Positions 9,197-17,747 of a DNA stretch of 64,000 bases are shown in pieces. This DNA comes from Sphingobium nicotianae (GTDB lineage: Bacteria > Pseudomonadota > Alphaproteobacteria > Sphingomonadales > Sphingomonadaceae). The position numbers and the translations under genes were made by a program. The stretch covers positions 1 through 64,000 of the forward strand of contig NZ_JAHGAW010000005.1 of NCBI RefSeq assembly GCF_018603885.1, written 5' to 3'. The notes below the pieces were generated by a model. That model did no database searches. It was not told where the DNA came from and saw only the letters and a list, made by a program, of their open reading frames with translations. Position 1 is the first letter of the stretch. Each line of letters begins with the position of its first letter.

Positions 9197-9307
9197 GCGT
9201 AGAGGCTTGTTCCCCCTTTCGAGCCTTTGCGCGGGCGTCCCGCCCTTTCGGGACGTCTCCTCCCTGAACCTTGGCCACCCCGTGCCACACGCGCGGGGTG
9301 GTTTTTT
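9197..9307 (+). ncRNA. Candidate small RNA with anti-Shine-Dalgarno loops (suhB-like)
   Basis: About 111 bases. Hairpin 1: AGGCT (9203-9207) with AGCCT (9222-9226), loop containing TTCCCCCTTT. Hairpin 2: 8 bp, 9234-9241 with 9250-9257. Then single-stranded CTCCTCCCTGAACC, then a terminator hairpin with T6. C-rich loops and a CTCCTCCC linker complementary to ribosome-binding sites are the hallmark of trans-acting alphaproteobacterial sRNAs. The likeness to the Rfam suhB family is from memory and unverified. It could instead be the 3' UTR of sapC, but the separate promoter argues for its own transcript. Confidence 0.55.
9275..9307 (+). terminator. Rho-independent terminator
   Basis: Perfect 8-bp stem CCACCCCG (9275-9282) with CGGGGTGG (9294-9301), followed by six T (9302-9307). 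The T-tract runs into the stop codon of the convergent gene. Confidence 0.9.
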
Positions 9308-10211
9308 ATTCGGCGGCGAGCGGAGCGGCGGAGCCGGCGGAGAGCTCCTGCCCGAGTGCCAGCGCCAGTTCGCCGAGCAGCCGCTGCATTGCGGCAAGTC
9401 CGTCGCCCGGAGCCATCAGTGCCGCATCGAGATAGAGTGTGCGATCGAACTCGATCTGGATGGCATGCACACCAGTGGATGGCCGGCCATGATGCTCAAG
9501 GATGTGATTGCCCGAATAAGGCGAGTTGATCGCGACCGGGATCTGCTGACGGCGCACCAGGTCTGCGCACAGGTCCGTCAGCCGATCGGTGGCGCTGCGC
9601 CCGAACCGGTCGCCGATGACGATGCGCGGGGCCGGCTCGCCGAGCCCCGGCGCGGCGCGCAGCGGCGGCATGGAATGAACGTCGATGAGCAATGCGACGC
9701 CGTGGCGTCGCCGTGTCTCCTCCAGTGCGGTGGCGAGCGCGGCGTGGTAGGGGCGGTGAATATCCTCGATGCGGGCGCGCAGCGTCTTGTAGGGCAGGGG
9801 AAGACGCCAGAGATTGCCGATGTGCGTCAGTCGTTCGGGAATGAGGCCCAGCCCGCCGCGCACCTTGGCGCTGGTCTGGCCCCGGAAGCTCCACGGCGCG
9901 TCACAGATGCCACGGGCATCCACCTCGCGCTCATCGCGGTTGAGATCGATCAGCGCGCGGGGTTGGCGCGCGATCAGCACATGATGGCCCTGGTCGATCA
10001 GGTGCGCGACGAGATGGTCGGCGAGCCGATCTTCCAGCCGGGCGAGCGTCTCCTGCGAAACCCGGGCGCGGCCCAGCAGGGCACTCGAATAAATGCGACC
10101 GGCGTGGGGCACGGCGAAGACCAGCGGACCATGCATGCCGGGCGTTCCGAACTGCAGATAGGCCTCGTGGCCCTGCAGTCGATCGGCCTCGAGCGGTCCC
10201 GCGCTTGACAT
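9306..10211 (-). CDS. N-formylglutamate amidohydrolase family protein
   Basis: 301 residues of the FGase (HutG-type, zinc-dependent) family. Visible signatures: FAVPHAGRIYS near the N-terminus (zinc-site His), LIDLNRDEREVD, IDVHSMP (metal-binding Asp/His), and IEFDRTLYLD late in the protein. Characterised members hydrolyse N-formyl-L-glutamate to formate and glutamate at the end of histidine breakdown, but no hut genes are near, so the substrate here is open. Start at 10211 gives the normal N-terminus; longer in-frame starts overlap the divergent cpdR leader. Confidence 0.8.
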   Translation of the reverse strand: MSSAGPLEADRLQGHEAYLQFGTPGMHGPLVFAVPHAGRIYSSALLGRARVSQETLARLEDRLADHLVAHLIDQGHHVLIARQPRALIDLNRDEREVDARGICDAPWSFRGQTSAKVRGGLGLIPERLTHIGNLWRLPLPYKTLRARIEDIHRPYHAALATALEETRRRHGVALLIDVHSMPPLRAAPGLGEPAPRIVIGDRFGRSATDRLTDLCADLVRRQQIPVAINSPYSGNHILEHHGRPSTGVHAIQIEFDRTLYLDAALMAPGDGLAAMQRLLGELALALGQELSAGSAAPLAAE

Positions 10212-10365
10212 TCTGCGATCTACCGTCCTTTTTTCCGAGGGGCCGTGTCCGCCGATGGAAAATCTTAAGGGCTTGTCGCATAAGAATAGCCGCGACGCCA
10301 AGCCCAAGCGGTTGACTGGCGGTTTGTCAGCACGAACGAGGGAAGAGCGGGGGCAAGGCGGGCGC

Positions 10366-10743
10366 ATGATTCGCATTCTTGTGGCGGAAGACGATGATTC
10401 GATGCGGCAGTATCTGTGCCGCGCGCTCGAGCGGTCGGGCTACGCCGTCGTCGCGGTTGATCGCGGCACCGCCGCGCTGCCTCTGATCGCGTCCGAGCGC
10501 TTCGATCTGCTGCTGACCGACATCGTCATGCCGGAGATGGACGGCATCGAGCTGGCCCAGCATGTCGCCTCGGTGGCGCCGCAGACCCGCGTCATGTTCA
10601 TCACCGGCTTCGCCGCCGTGACGCTGCGCGCGGGCCGCATGGCGCCCGAAGCGAAGGTCCTGTCGAAGCCGTTCCACCTGCGCGATCTGGTGATGGAAGT
10701 GGACCGCATCTTCGATCGCGACAGCGCCAGCGGTTTACCCTAA
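10366..10743 (+). CDS. cpdR: CpdR-like single-domain response regulator
   Basis: 125 residues, a receiver domain only: acidic pocket EDDD (8-11), phosphoacceptor D52 (LTDIVMPEMDG), and K101 in LSKPFHLRDLV. The C-terminal block VMFITGFAAV...KVLSKPFHLRDLV closely resembles CpdR of Caulobacter, which in its unphosphorylated form recruits ClpXP to the cell pole and promotes CtrA and PdeA degradation. It is probably phosphorylated through the CckA-ChpT phosphorelay encoded elsewhere. Assignment is by sequence resemblance. Confidence 0.85.
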   Translation: MIRILVAEDDDSMRQYLCRALERSGYAVVAVDRGTAALPLIASERFDLLLTDIVMPEMDGIELAQHVASVAPQTRVMFITGFAAVTLRAGRMAPEAKVLSKPFHLRDLVMEVDRIFDRDSASGLP

Positions 10744-10807
10744 ATCCCCGGCACGACTTTAGCGCTTGCGCGGGCATGATCGCTTGCGTAAAGGCCGCTC
10801 CCTCAGT

Positions 10808-10882
10808 GGGCGTGTAGCTCAGTGGTAGAGCACTGTGTTGACATCGCAGGGGTCGCAAGTTCAATCCTTGCCACGCCCACCA
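10808..10882 (+). tRNA. tRNA-Val (anticodon GAC)
   Basis: Complete cloverleaf: acceptor GGGCGTG with CACGCCC, anticodon stem CTGTG with CGCAG around loop TTGACAT (anticodon GAC), T-arm GTTCAATCC, discriminator A and encoded CCA at 10880-10882. A terminator follows at once. Confidence 0.95.
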
Positions 10883-10887
10883 TGACA

Positions 10888-10922
10888 AGCCCCGGAAGAG
10901 CGAAAGCTCTCCGGGGCTTTTC
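10888..10922 (+). terminator. Rho-independent terminator after tRNA-Val
   Basis: AGCCCCGGAAGAGC (10888-10901) pairs with GCTCTCCGGGGCT (10906-10918) apart from a one-base bulge, around a GAAA loop, with TTTT following. Confidence 0.9.
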
Positions 10923-10999
10923 TATTGCCACCCTCCTGGAACTCTCCGCGCCTCGCCTGCGTTATCGATCGCAGGAAAGATACTTTCAGGAGGTTCCCC

Positions 11000-11149
11000 A
11001 TGCTGTGGACGATCGTCGTCATTCTTCTCGTCCTTTGGGCCGTGGGTTTCCTCGCGCTCCATGTCGGTGGAGGCCTTATTCACCTTCTGCTGGTGATCGC
11101 TGCGGTTGTGGTCGTCTATCGCCTCGTCACCGGGCAGCGCGTCGTTTAA
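11000..11149 (+). CDS. Small membrane protein, lmo0937/DUF5670 family
   Basis: 49 residues: two hydrophobic segments (LWTIVVILLVLWAVGFLAL and LIHLLLVIAAVVVVYRLV) joined by HVGGG, the pattern of the lmo0937 family of tiny membrane proteins. A strong ribosome-binding site (AGGAGG, 7 bases before the ATG at 11000) supports translation. The family's function is unknown; in several bacteria such genes respond to stress. Confidence 0.8.
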   Translation: MLWTIVVILLVLWAVGFLALHVGGGLIHLLLVIAAVVVVYRLVTGQRVV

Positions 11150-11150
11150 A

Positions 11151-11624
11151 CTAGGCGATAATCGGGGCGACGATGGCATCCAGCAGGGAGGCTGCGTCGC
11201 GGGGTGAGAGCCGTACCTGCAAGCCTCGCTGGCCGCCGTTGATGTACACGAGGTCATGGGTCATGGCCGTCGCCTCGATCACGGTCCAGGCGGTACGCGC
11301 ATGGCCGAAGGGGCTGATTCCGCCCACCTTATAACCGGTGATGCGCTCGGCATCGGCGGGTTTCATCATTTCCGCCGATTTGCCGTGAAGCGCCGCCGCG
11401 AGCTTTTTCATCGAGACTTCGCGATCCGATGGCAGGATTACACAGGCTGAATTGCCATCGACCAGCGTCATCAGGGTCTTGAGCACGCGATCCGGACGTT
11501 CCCCCAGCGCCTGCGCAGCTTGGACGCCGATACGCTCGGCACTGGGGTCATAATCATAAATGTGAACGGAAAAGGACGTCCCGGCCCGCGCCAGCGCGTT
11601 GGTCGCGGGGGTCATCTTCGACAT
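11151..11624 (-). CDS. ybaK: YbaK/EbsC-type aminoacyl-tRNA deacylase
   Basis: 157 residues, the full length of YbaK. It hydrolyses mischarged Cys-tRNA(Pro) and so protects proline codons. Seen: KTLMTLVDG, CVILPSDREVSMKKLAAALHGKSAEM (catalytic Lys region), GYKVGGISPFG (substrate loop) and VYINGGQRGLQVRLSP. The ATG at 11624 has GGAG eight bases upstream. It converges with the small membrane protein gene, whose stop is one base away. Confidence 0.9.
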   Translation of the reverse strand: MSKMTPATNALARAGTSFSVHIYDYDPSAERIGVQAAQALGERPDRVLKTLMTLVDGNSACVILPSDREVSMKKLAAALHGKSAEMMKPADAERITGYKVGGISPFGHARTAWTVIEATAMTHDLVYINGGQRGLQVRLSPRDAASLLDAIVAPIIA

Positions 11625-11783
11625 AAGAAAAGCTCCGGGGCGCGGTGTTCAGCGTGTGTGGCGCGGCGCATATAACCGGTCGCGGCAAAGCATGGCAAAC
11701 GCTCCGGTAACCTTGCGGATTAAGCGCTTCGATATGTCTCGTGGGCAGAAACCGCCTCATAGGGACAGAAAGAAAACGGGCAC

Positions 11784-13106
11784 ATGCTGAAACGAATCGA
11801 TGTTGCCGAAGTCCAACTCGGCATGTTCATCCACAAGCTTGACGGGAACTGGCTCAAGCATCCCTTCTGGCGGACCAAATTTCTTCTGACCGACGAACAG
11901 ATCCTGGCCGATTTGCGGGCCAGCGACGTCGACGGGGTCTATATCGATGTCGAGAAGGGAGAAGATGTCGGCGCCCGCAGCGGCGAGCCGGCGCGGCGTC
12001 GCCCGCTGATTTCTGGCGACAGCGGCGGTTCTGGCATCAGCATCGTTGATCGTGCCAGGCTCGATCGCCTCCACGCCCAGCCGATTTCACGTCCTCCGAT
12101 GGGTAACGCCGTCGCCTTCGATCCGCGCTCGACAACGCCGCTCAGCGTGGCGCGCGAAGTCGGCCATGCCAAGGCGGTGGTGGCCAAGGCAAGCCGCGTT
12201 CTTGCCGGCGTGTTCGAGCAGGCGCGCCTCGGCAAGGCGATTTCCAAGGGACAGGTAGAGCCGGTCATCGAGGACCTGTTCGCATCGATCCAGCGCAATC
12301 CGCATGCCTTCAATGGTCTGATGCGCATCCGTCGCGAAAATACCTCGCTCTACGCGCACGGTCTCGCGGTCAGCGCCCTCATGATCGCGCTCGGCCGGCA
12401 GATGGGCCTGCCGCCTGATCATGTGAAGGAAGCCGGAATGGCGGGGCTGCTGATGGATGTCGGCATGGGCCATCTGCCCATCGACGTCTCGACGATCCTG
12501 GACGATCTGTCCGACGCGGAGCGCGAGATCGTCCAGACGCACACGACGCTTGGCTACGAGTTCCTGAATATGGGCGGCGAACTTTCCGAGGAAGTGGCGC
12601 GGGTCTGCCTGGAACATCATGAGCGCTTCGACGGCAGCGGCTATCCCAACCAGCTCGTCGGCGACGAGATCGGCTTGTTCGGCCGCATGGCGGCGATCTG
12701 CGACGTCTATGACTCGATGACATCGGACCGGCCGCATCGGCCCCGGATCGATCCCAATGCCGCGCTCGCCATCATGCGCGGCATGGAAGGGCAGTTCGAC
12801 GAGGATCTGCTCGATCAGTTCATCGAGAGCGTCGGCGTCTATCCGATCGGCTCGGTGGTGCGCCTCACCAATGGTCGGCTGGCGCTGGTCGTGGACCAGA
12901 ATGTGGATGATTATACGCGTCCTCGCGTCTGGTCCTTCTATGACATTGGCTCCCGCCGCGTCATCAAACCGGAAGACCTGGATCTGCGCCTGTGCAAGGG
13001 CCGCGTCGAAATCGTCTGCAGCGATGACGCCGCCGGATTCGAGATCGAGAATTTCCCGGCGATCCGCGAAATGGTGTTCAATAGCGCCTGCAAGGCATTG
13101 CACTGA
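11784..13106 (+). CDS. HD-GYP domain protein with DUF3391 N-terminus (degenerate HD)
   Basis: 440 residues. DUF3391 spans ~1-125 (QLGMFIHKLDGNWLKHPFW), the HD-GYP domain ~130-340, and a short C-terminal extension follows. HD-GYP proteins normally hydrolyse cyclic-di-GMP with a metal centre. Retained: H192, H253, HH 278-279 and DGSGYP 283-288 (GYP motif). Lost: the HD dyad, normally LLHDIGK, here LLMDVGM (M224-D225, with the following Lys also Met). One metal ligand is therefore missing, so the enzyme may be inactive, altered in metal content, or a c-di-GMP sensor. Monocistronic. Confidence 0.88.
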   Translation: MLKRIDVAEVQLGMFIHKLDGNWLKHPFWRTKFLLTDEQILADLRASDVDGVYIDVEKGEDVGARSGEPARRRPLISGDSGGSGISIVDRARLDRLHAQPISRPPMGNAVAFDPRSTTPLSVAREVGHAKAVVAKASRVLAGVFEQARLGKAISKGQVEPVIEDLFASIQRNPHAFNGLMRIRRENTSLYAHGLAVSALMIALGRQMGLPPDHVKEAGMAGLLMDVGMGHLPIDVSTILDDLSDAEREIVQTHTTLGYEFLNMGGELSEEVARVCLEHHERFDGSGYPNQLVGDEIGLFGRMAAICDVYDSMTSDRPHRPRIDPNAALAIMRGMEGQFDEDLLDQFIESVGVYPIGSVVRLTNGRLALVVDQNVDDYTRPRVWSFYDIGSRRVIKPEDLDLRLCKGRVEIVCSDDAAGFEIENFPAIREMVFNSACKALH

Positions 13107-13198
13107 AATAGATTTTTTCGCTCCGACGACGGCAGGGGCACGATCACGTCCCAATAACGACCCTTGAGTCGCCGCGCACTCCTCTTCATGAGCGGAGG

Positions 13199-14665
13199 AT
13201 GATCGCGACTGCGCCTGCGCCCGCTTCGAAGGGGCCTGCCTGGCTGGGAGGCTTGCGCCTTCCGCTGATCCTGTTGCTGATTGCCACGCTGGCGCGCGCG
13301 CAGACGTTCGGCAATCCGGTCATCGAATTTGACGAGCAGTTCTATCGGCTGATCGGCGAGCGCATGCTCGACGGCACAGTGCCCTTCGTCGACATCTGGG
13401 ATCGCAAGCCAATCGGGCTGTTTTTGATCTACGCGTTCGCCGCTCTGACCGGGGGCGAGCATGCGCTGGCCTACCAGCTCGTGGCGCTGCTGTTTGTCGC
13501 CGGCACCGCTTGGCTGGTCTTCCTCATGGCGCAGCGGCTGTGTCCTGATTGGCGCGGGCCGCTGGTGGCGGCTGCTCTGTATATCCTCTGGCTGAACCTG
13601 CTGCAGGGCGAGGGGGGGCAAGCCTCCGTCTTTACGACCTTGCCCACCTGTGCGGCCGCGCTGCTCGTCCTGCGTCATGTCGACGGCGGCGCGGCGCCCT
13701 CCCGGCTCGGCCGCGACGGGGCGCTCGCCATGCTGCTCATCGGCGTGGCGCTGCAGATCAAATATACCGTCCTGCTTGAAGGTCTCTTTTTCGGACTGAC
13801 CTTGCTGTGGCTGGGCTCGCGAGCCGGCTTCGGACTGATGCGCCTTGCCGTGCTCGCCGTCCTCTGGGCGAGCCTCGCGCTGCTGCCGACCGCGCTTGCC
13901 TGGGGCAGCTATGCCGTGGCGGGGCAAGGGCAGATCTGGCTGTTCGCCAACATCACCTCCGTCTTCCTGCGCGCGCCCATGCCGCTCGACGATCTGCTCG
14001 GTGAGATGGCCGGCGGTGTTGCGACGATTCTGTTGCTGCTGGTCGCGGCATGGTTCGGCTGGCGCCGCGCGCACGGACTGGCGCAACGCTTCGTCGCGCT
14101 GTGGGCGCTGATCGCGTTTCTCGCGATGGTCCCGATGCGCAGCTTCTCGCCGCATTATTTTATCCCGCTGGTGCCCTCGCTCGCGATCTTGGCGAGCCCG
14201 GCGCTTGCGCAGATGCGCCGCTTCGCAATCGGGATTACCGTGCTGGCTGCGGTTGTCGGGCAGGTGCTGATTGGCTTCTTCATCTGGTCAAAGGGGGACA
14301 GGGACACGATGGATCATCTCGTCGCCGCGATCGGCCCGGCGCCGCACTGCATCTTCGTGCTGGACGGCTTCCCCGCGCTCTATTCGGAGACGCGCTCCTG
14401 CCTCCCCGGCCGCTTCCTGTTCCCGGGGCATCTGAACAGCGTGGTCGAGGCCGGCAGTCTCGGCATCGATCCGGTCAAGGAAGTCGAGCGGATCATGGCC
14501 TCCCGGCCGGATGCGGTGGTTACGGACTGGCCGCTCTGGTCGATGCGCAATCTGGGCAGCAATGCGGTCGTCGATCGCGAACTCGCCGCCCATTATCGCC
14601 TCGCGCTTAAGGAAGAGACGGGCAAAGGCCGCTTCCGCATGGTCTGGCGTCGCAAGGCGGACTGA
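13199..14665 (+). CDS. Polytopic membrane protein, GT39/ArnT-like glycosyltransferase
   Basis: 488 residues with about ten hydrophobic segments. Near the N-terminus FDEQFY...GTVPFVDIWDRKPIGLFLIY matches the pattern of lipid-dependent (GT-C fold) glycosyltransferases of the PMT/ArnT superfamily: an acidic pair in the first periplasmic loop and DRKPIG before the second helix. These use undecaprenyl- or dolichyl-linked sugars to decorate lipids or proteins. A C-terminal soluble part (~365-488) is unassigned. GGAGG abuts the ATG at 13199, an unusually tight spacing. Confidence 0.65.
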   Translation: MIATAPAPASKGPAWLGGLRLPLILLLIATLARAQTFGNPVIEFDEQFYRLIGERMLDGTVPFVDIWDRKPIGLFLIYAFAALTGGEHALAYQLVALLFVAGTAWLVFLMAQRLCPDWRGPLVAAALYILWLNLLQGEGGQASVFTTLPTCAAALLVLRHVDGGAAPSRLGRDGALAMLLIGVALQIKYTVLLEGLFFGLTLLWLGSRAGFGLMRLAVLAVLWASLALLPTALAWGSYAVAGQGQIWLFANITSVFLRAPMPLDDLLGEMAGGVATILLLLVAAWFGWRRAHGLAQRFVALWALIAFLAMVPMRSFSPHYFIPLVPSLAILASPALAQMRRFAIGITVLAAVVGQVLIGFFIWSKGDRDTMDHLVAAIGPAPHCIFVLDGFPALYSETRSCLPGRFLFPGHLNSVVEAGSLGIDPVKEVERIMASRPDAVVTDWPLWSMRNLGSNAVVDRELAAHYRLALKEETGKGRFRMVWRRKAD

Positions 14666-14895
14666 ACCGAAGGCCGCGATCGATCCCGCTCGGATGGATC
14701 GATAACTGGATCGGCGACGCGAGCGTCTGGGCGACGCCGCATCCGACTTCGCGCAGAATTTCGCGAGGTGCACGAAAGCGAAATCTATGGTCCGCCAACG
14801 GCCTTCGGGGCTTGGCGGAGTGGGAGCGCTCGGTTAGCCATAGGGTCGAGAGCGGCGATGGCATCGAGACCGTGTCTTACAGGAGAGGAAAGCCC

Positions 14896-15780
14896 ATGAA
14901 GAATTTCGCAGGCAAGGTTGCGTTCGTCACCGGCGGGGCCAGCGGCATCGGTCTTGGCATGGCGCGCAATTTCCTGGCCGAGGGCATGAAGGTCGTCATC
15001 GCCGACTATAACGAGGCGCATCTCGATCAGGCCCGCGAGATACTGAAGGGCAATAATGCCACCCATCTCGCCAAGGTCGACGTCTCCGATCGCGAGAGCC
15101 TGCGCGCCGCGGCGCAGGAGACGCTGGATGTTTTCGGCAAGATCCATGTGCTGTGTAACAATGCCGGCGTAGGGGGTGGCGGCACGACCGTCGATGCGGA
15201 TTTCGAGGAATGGGACCGGGTGATATCAATCAACCTCGGCGGCGTCGTCAACGGCGTCAAGATCATTGCACCCATCATCATGGGGCAGGGCGAGGGCGGG
15301 CACATCGTCAACACATCATCCATGGCCGGTATGGTGCCGCTCCCCCATATGGGCGCCTATTCGGCCAGCAAATATGCGGTGCGCGGCTTTACCGAGGCGT
15401 TGCGCATGGATCTGGCGCCGCATGGAATCGGCGTCTCCTGCCTCTATCCTGGCGCAGTGCGCACCCAGCTCATCGACATTCCCGAGGATGACAGCGGCGC
15501 CCCTCCGGGCGAGATCGGCAACTTCACCAAGAATCTCTGGGCGGCAATGCGCGTCGCGGTCGACCCGATGGACATGGGCCGGCTGGTCATGGATGCGATC
15601 CGAGAGAATCGCTTTCACATCCTCACTCACACCGAGTTCCTCGACGAGGTGAAGGCGCGCCACCGCACGATCGAGGACGCGTTCATCACTGAACTGCCGG
15701 TCCCGCAGGCGCGTGCGGACTTCGAGAATTTCCGCCGCGAGACAGTCGACAGTTTCTTCGCGATGCCAGCGAAGGATTGA
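14896..15780 (+). CDS. Short-chain dehydrogenase/reductase (SDR)
   Basis: 294 residues, classical SDR Rossmann fold: cofactor motif TGGASGIG (12-19), NNAG (88-91), catalytic Ser (S142), Y155 and K159 (YSASK). D37 after the second strand suggests NAD(H) preference. The extra C-terminal ~40 residues are longer than in FabG-like enzymes. A strong ribosome-binding site AGGAGAGG precedes 14896. It stands 210 bases ahead of an aldehyde dehydrogenase, suggesting alcohol-to-acid oxidation of a shared substrate, which remains unidentified. Confidence 0.88.
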   Translation: MKNFAGKVAFVTGGASGIGLGMARNFLAEGMKVVIADYNEAHLDQAREILKGNNATHLAKVDVSDRESLRAAAQETLDVFGKIHVLCNNAGVGGGGTTVDADFEEWDRVISINLGGVVNGVKIIAPIIMGQGEGGHIVNTSSMAGMVPLPHMGAYSASKYAVRGFTEALRMDLAPHGIGVSCLYPGAVRTQLIDIPEDDSGAPPGEIGNFTKNLWAAMRVAVDPMDMGRLVMDAIRENRFHILTHTEFLDEVKARHRTIEDAFITELPVPQARADFENFRRETVDSFFAMPAKD

Positions 15781-15989
15781 CCGCCGGCGATCCCGGCGCG
15801 CTCACTCGATCGGCCGGTCGAACGCCGGCTCGCGCACGAACCGCGCCGCAGGCGTCGTCATGACAACCGGATATTGTCGCCACATGGCCTGCCTCAGCCG
15901 GAAATCCGCCAGTCCGCCCTTGCGCCGACGCGATTGAATTGCCAGTTGCAACCGGTACGCAAAGGCGACTCGTTCTTAGGAGATTTGGG

Positions 15990-17462
15990 ATGGAACAGTT
16001 CAGCAAGACGCTCAAAGGCATCAAGGATCGCGGTGTCGATCAGCTCTTCATCAATGGCGCGTGGCGCAAGAGCAGCGGCTCCAACGAGCTGAGCGTGGTG
16101 ACCCCGCACAACGAAGAGACTGTCCTCACTTATTTCGAGCCGACCACGGCCGATGTCGACGCGGCCGTCGCCGCCGCCCGCGAGGCATTCGACAAGGGGC
16201 CCTGGCCGCGCATGGCGCCAGCCGAGCGTGGCGTCTATCTGAAGAAGGTCTCCGAGATCTTGATGGCCCGCATGCCCGAACTGGCCGAAGCCTGGACCGG
16301 CCAGGTCGGCGCCGTAATCGGCTTCACCGGCAAGGCCAGCTATCAGGTACCCGGCCTGTTCAAATATTATGGCGAGCTGTGCGACACCTACAAGTTCGTG
16401 GACGAGCGCATCGGTTCGATGGGCGGGAACAGGGTGGCCGTGGTCAAGGAGCCGGCCGGTGTCGTGGCGGCGATCACGCCGTGGAACGCGCCGCTCGTGT
16501 TGCTGGTCTACAAGGTCGCGGCCGGTCTCGCGGCAGGCTGCACCTTCGTCTGCAAGCCCTCGCCCGAGACGCCGATCGACGCGCATATTCTCGCCGAGGC
16601 CATTGCCGAAGCGGGCCTGCCCAAGGGCGTGTTCAACATGCTGCCAGCGGGTCGCGAGGTGGGCGATCATCTCATCCGCCATCCCGGCATCGACAAGATC
16701 AGCTTCACCGGCTCGACCGCTGCGGGTAAGCATATCGCCGGCGTTGCGTCCGAGCGGCTGGCGCGCGTGTCGCTGGAGCTGGGCGGCAAGTCGGCGGCGA
16801 TGATCCTCGAGGATGCGGACATGGAGCATGTCCTCAAGAGCCTCGTGCCTTATTCCATGCCGATCACCGGCCAGGTCTGCTTCTCGCTGACCCGCGTGCT
16901 GGTGCCCAAGAGCCGCAAGGCCGAGATGATCGACGCCTATACCAACGCCGTTTCCAAGGTGAAGGTGGGCGATCCCTTCGCCGCCGACAGTGGCATGGGT
17001 CCGCTCGCCATGGAGCGTCAGCTCGACCGCGTGCTGGGCTATATCGAGAAGGGCAAGACCGAGGGCGCCAAGCTCGCACTGGGCGGCGGTCGCCCGGCCG
17101 ATCTCAACCGCGGCTTCTTCGTCGAGCCGACCGTCTTCACAGACGTCGACCCGAGCATGACCATCTTCAAGGAGGAGATTTTCGGCCCCGTCGTCTCGTT
17201 CGTCGATTATGACAATGAGGCGGACATGATCGCCAAGGCCAATGACACGATCTACGGTCTGCACGGCGCGATCTATACGCAGGATCAGGATCGCGGCTTC
17301 GCGGTCGCGCGCGAATATCGCGCCGGCTCGGTCACGATCAACGGCATGATCGTCGACATCCACATGCCTTTCGGCGGCTTCAAGCAGTCCGGCCTTGGCC
17401 GCGACGGCGGCATCGAGGGGCTGGAGAATTACACCGAGACCAAGGCGGTCTATTTCGCCTGA
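15990..17462 (+). CDS. NAD(P)-dependent aldehyde dehydrogenase
   Basis: 490 residues of the ALDH superfamily. It oxidises an aldehyde to a carboxylate. Seen: TPWNAPL (166 region), FTGSTAAGK (239-247), general-base E263 in ELGGKS, nucleophile C297 in GQVCFSL, and EEIFGPV. The ATG at 15990 follows TAGGAGATTTGGG. A terminator at 17487 ends the transcript. The nearest context, an upstream SDR, supports a two-step oxidation. Confidence 0.92.
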   Translation: MEQFSKTLKGIKDRGVDQLFINGAWRKSSGSNELSVVTPHNEETVLTYFEPTTADVDAAVAAAREAFDKGPWPRMAPAERGVYLKKVSEILMARMPELAEAWTGQVGAVIGFTGKASYQVPGLFKYYGELCDTYKFVDERIGSMGGNRVAVVKEPAGVVAAITPWNAPLVLLVYKVAAGLAAGCTFVCKPSPETPIDAHILAEAIAEAGLPKGVFNMLPAGREVGDHLIRHPGIDKISFTGSTAAGKHIAGVASERLARVSLELGGKSAAMILEDADMEHVLKSLVPYSMPITGQVCFSLTRVLVPKSRKAEMIDAYTNAVSKVKVGDPFAADSGMGPLAMERQLDRVLGYIEKGKTEGAKLALGGGRPADLNRGFFVEPTVFTDVDPSMTIFKEEIFGPVVSFVDYDNEADMIAKANDTIYGLHGAIYTQDQDRGFAVAREYRAGSVTINGMIVDIHMPFGGFKQSGLGRDGGIEGLENYTETKAVYFA

Positions 17463-17486
17463 TTGCCGACGACCGGCTCATGACCG

Positions 17487-17516
17487 GGCGCCCGGGAGCA
17501 ATTCCGGGCGCCTTTT
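17487..17516 (+). terminator. Rho-independent terminator after aldehyde dehydrogenase
   Basis: Perfect 9-bp stem GGCGCCCGG (17487-17495) with CCGGGCGCC (17504-17512), 8-base loop, then TTTT. Confidence 0.9.
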
Positions 17517-17747
17517 CTATCCGCGCAAGCGGGTGCCGCCGCCCTGAAGCCGACCTTTCTGCGCTCCCGCAGGGCCTGCGCACGACCGGCAGGGAGCTCT
17601 CCGCGTTCATGAGTTGCGTCGCCACGCATTGAAATTACGGCGCGAAATCCCAGATCGGCGCCATGAAACGCGCGCGACCGGACGCTGCGCTGGCGTCGCG
17701 GCGCCGTGGCAGCTAGGGTCAGCCAATGACCAAATCAGGAGAGCATC

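Noticed and set aside
8891..9397. Minus-strand 168-codon frame over the sRNA region
   Set aside because: Low-complexity translation, overlaps sapC, the sRNA hairpins and the convergent gene, and has no ribosome-binding site.
15894..17363. Minus-strand open frame opposite the aldehyde dehydrogenase
   Set aside because: The plus strand carries intact ALDH motifs; the opposite frame has none.
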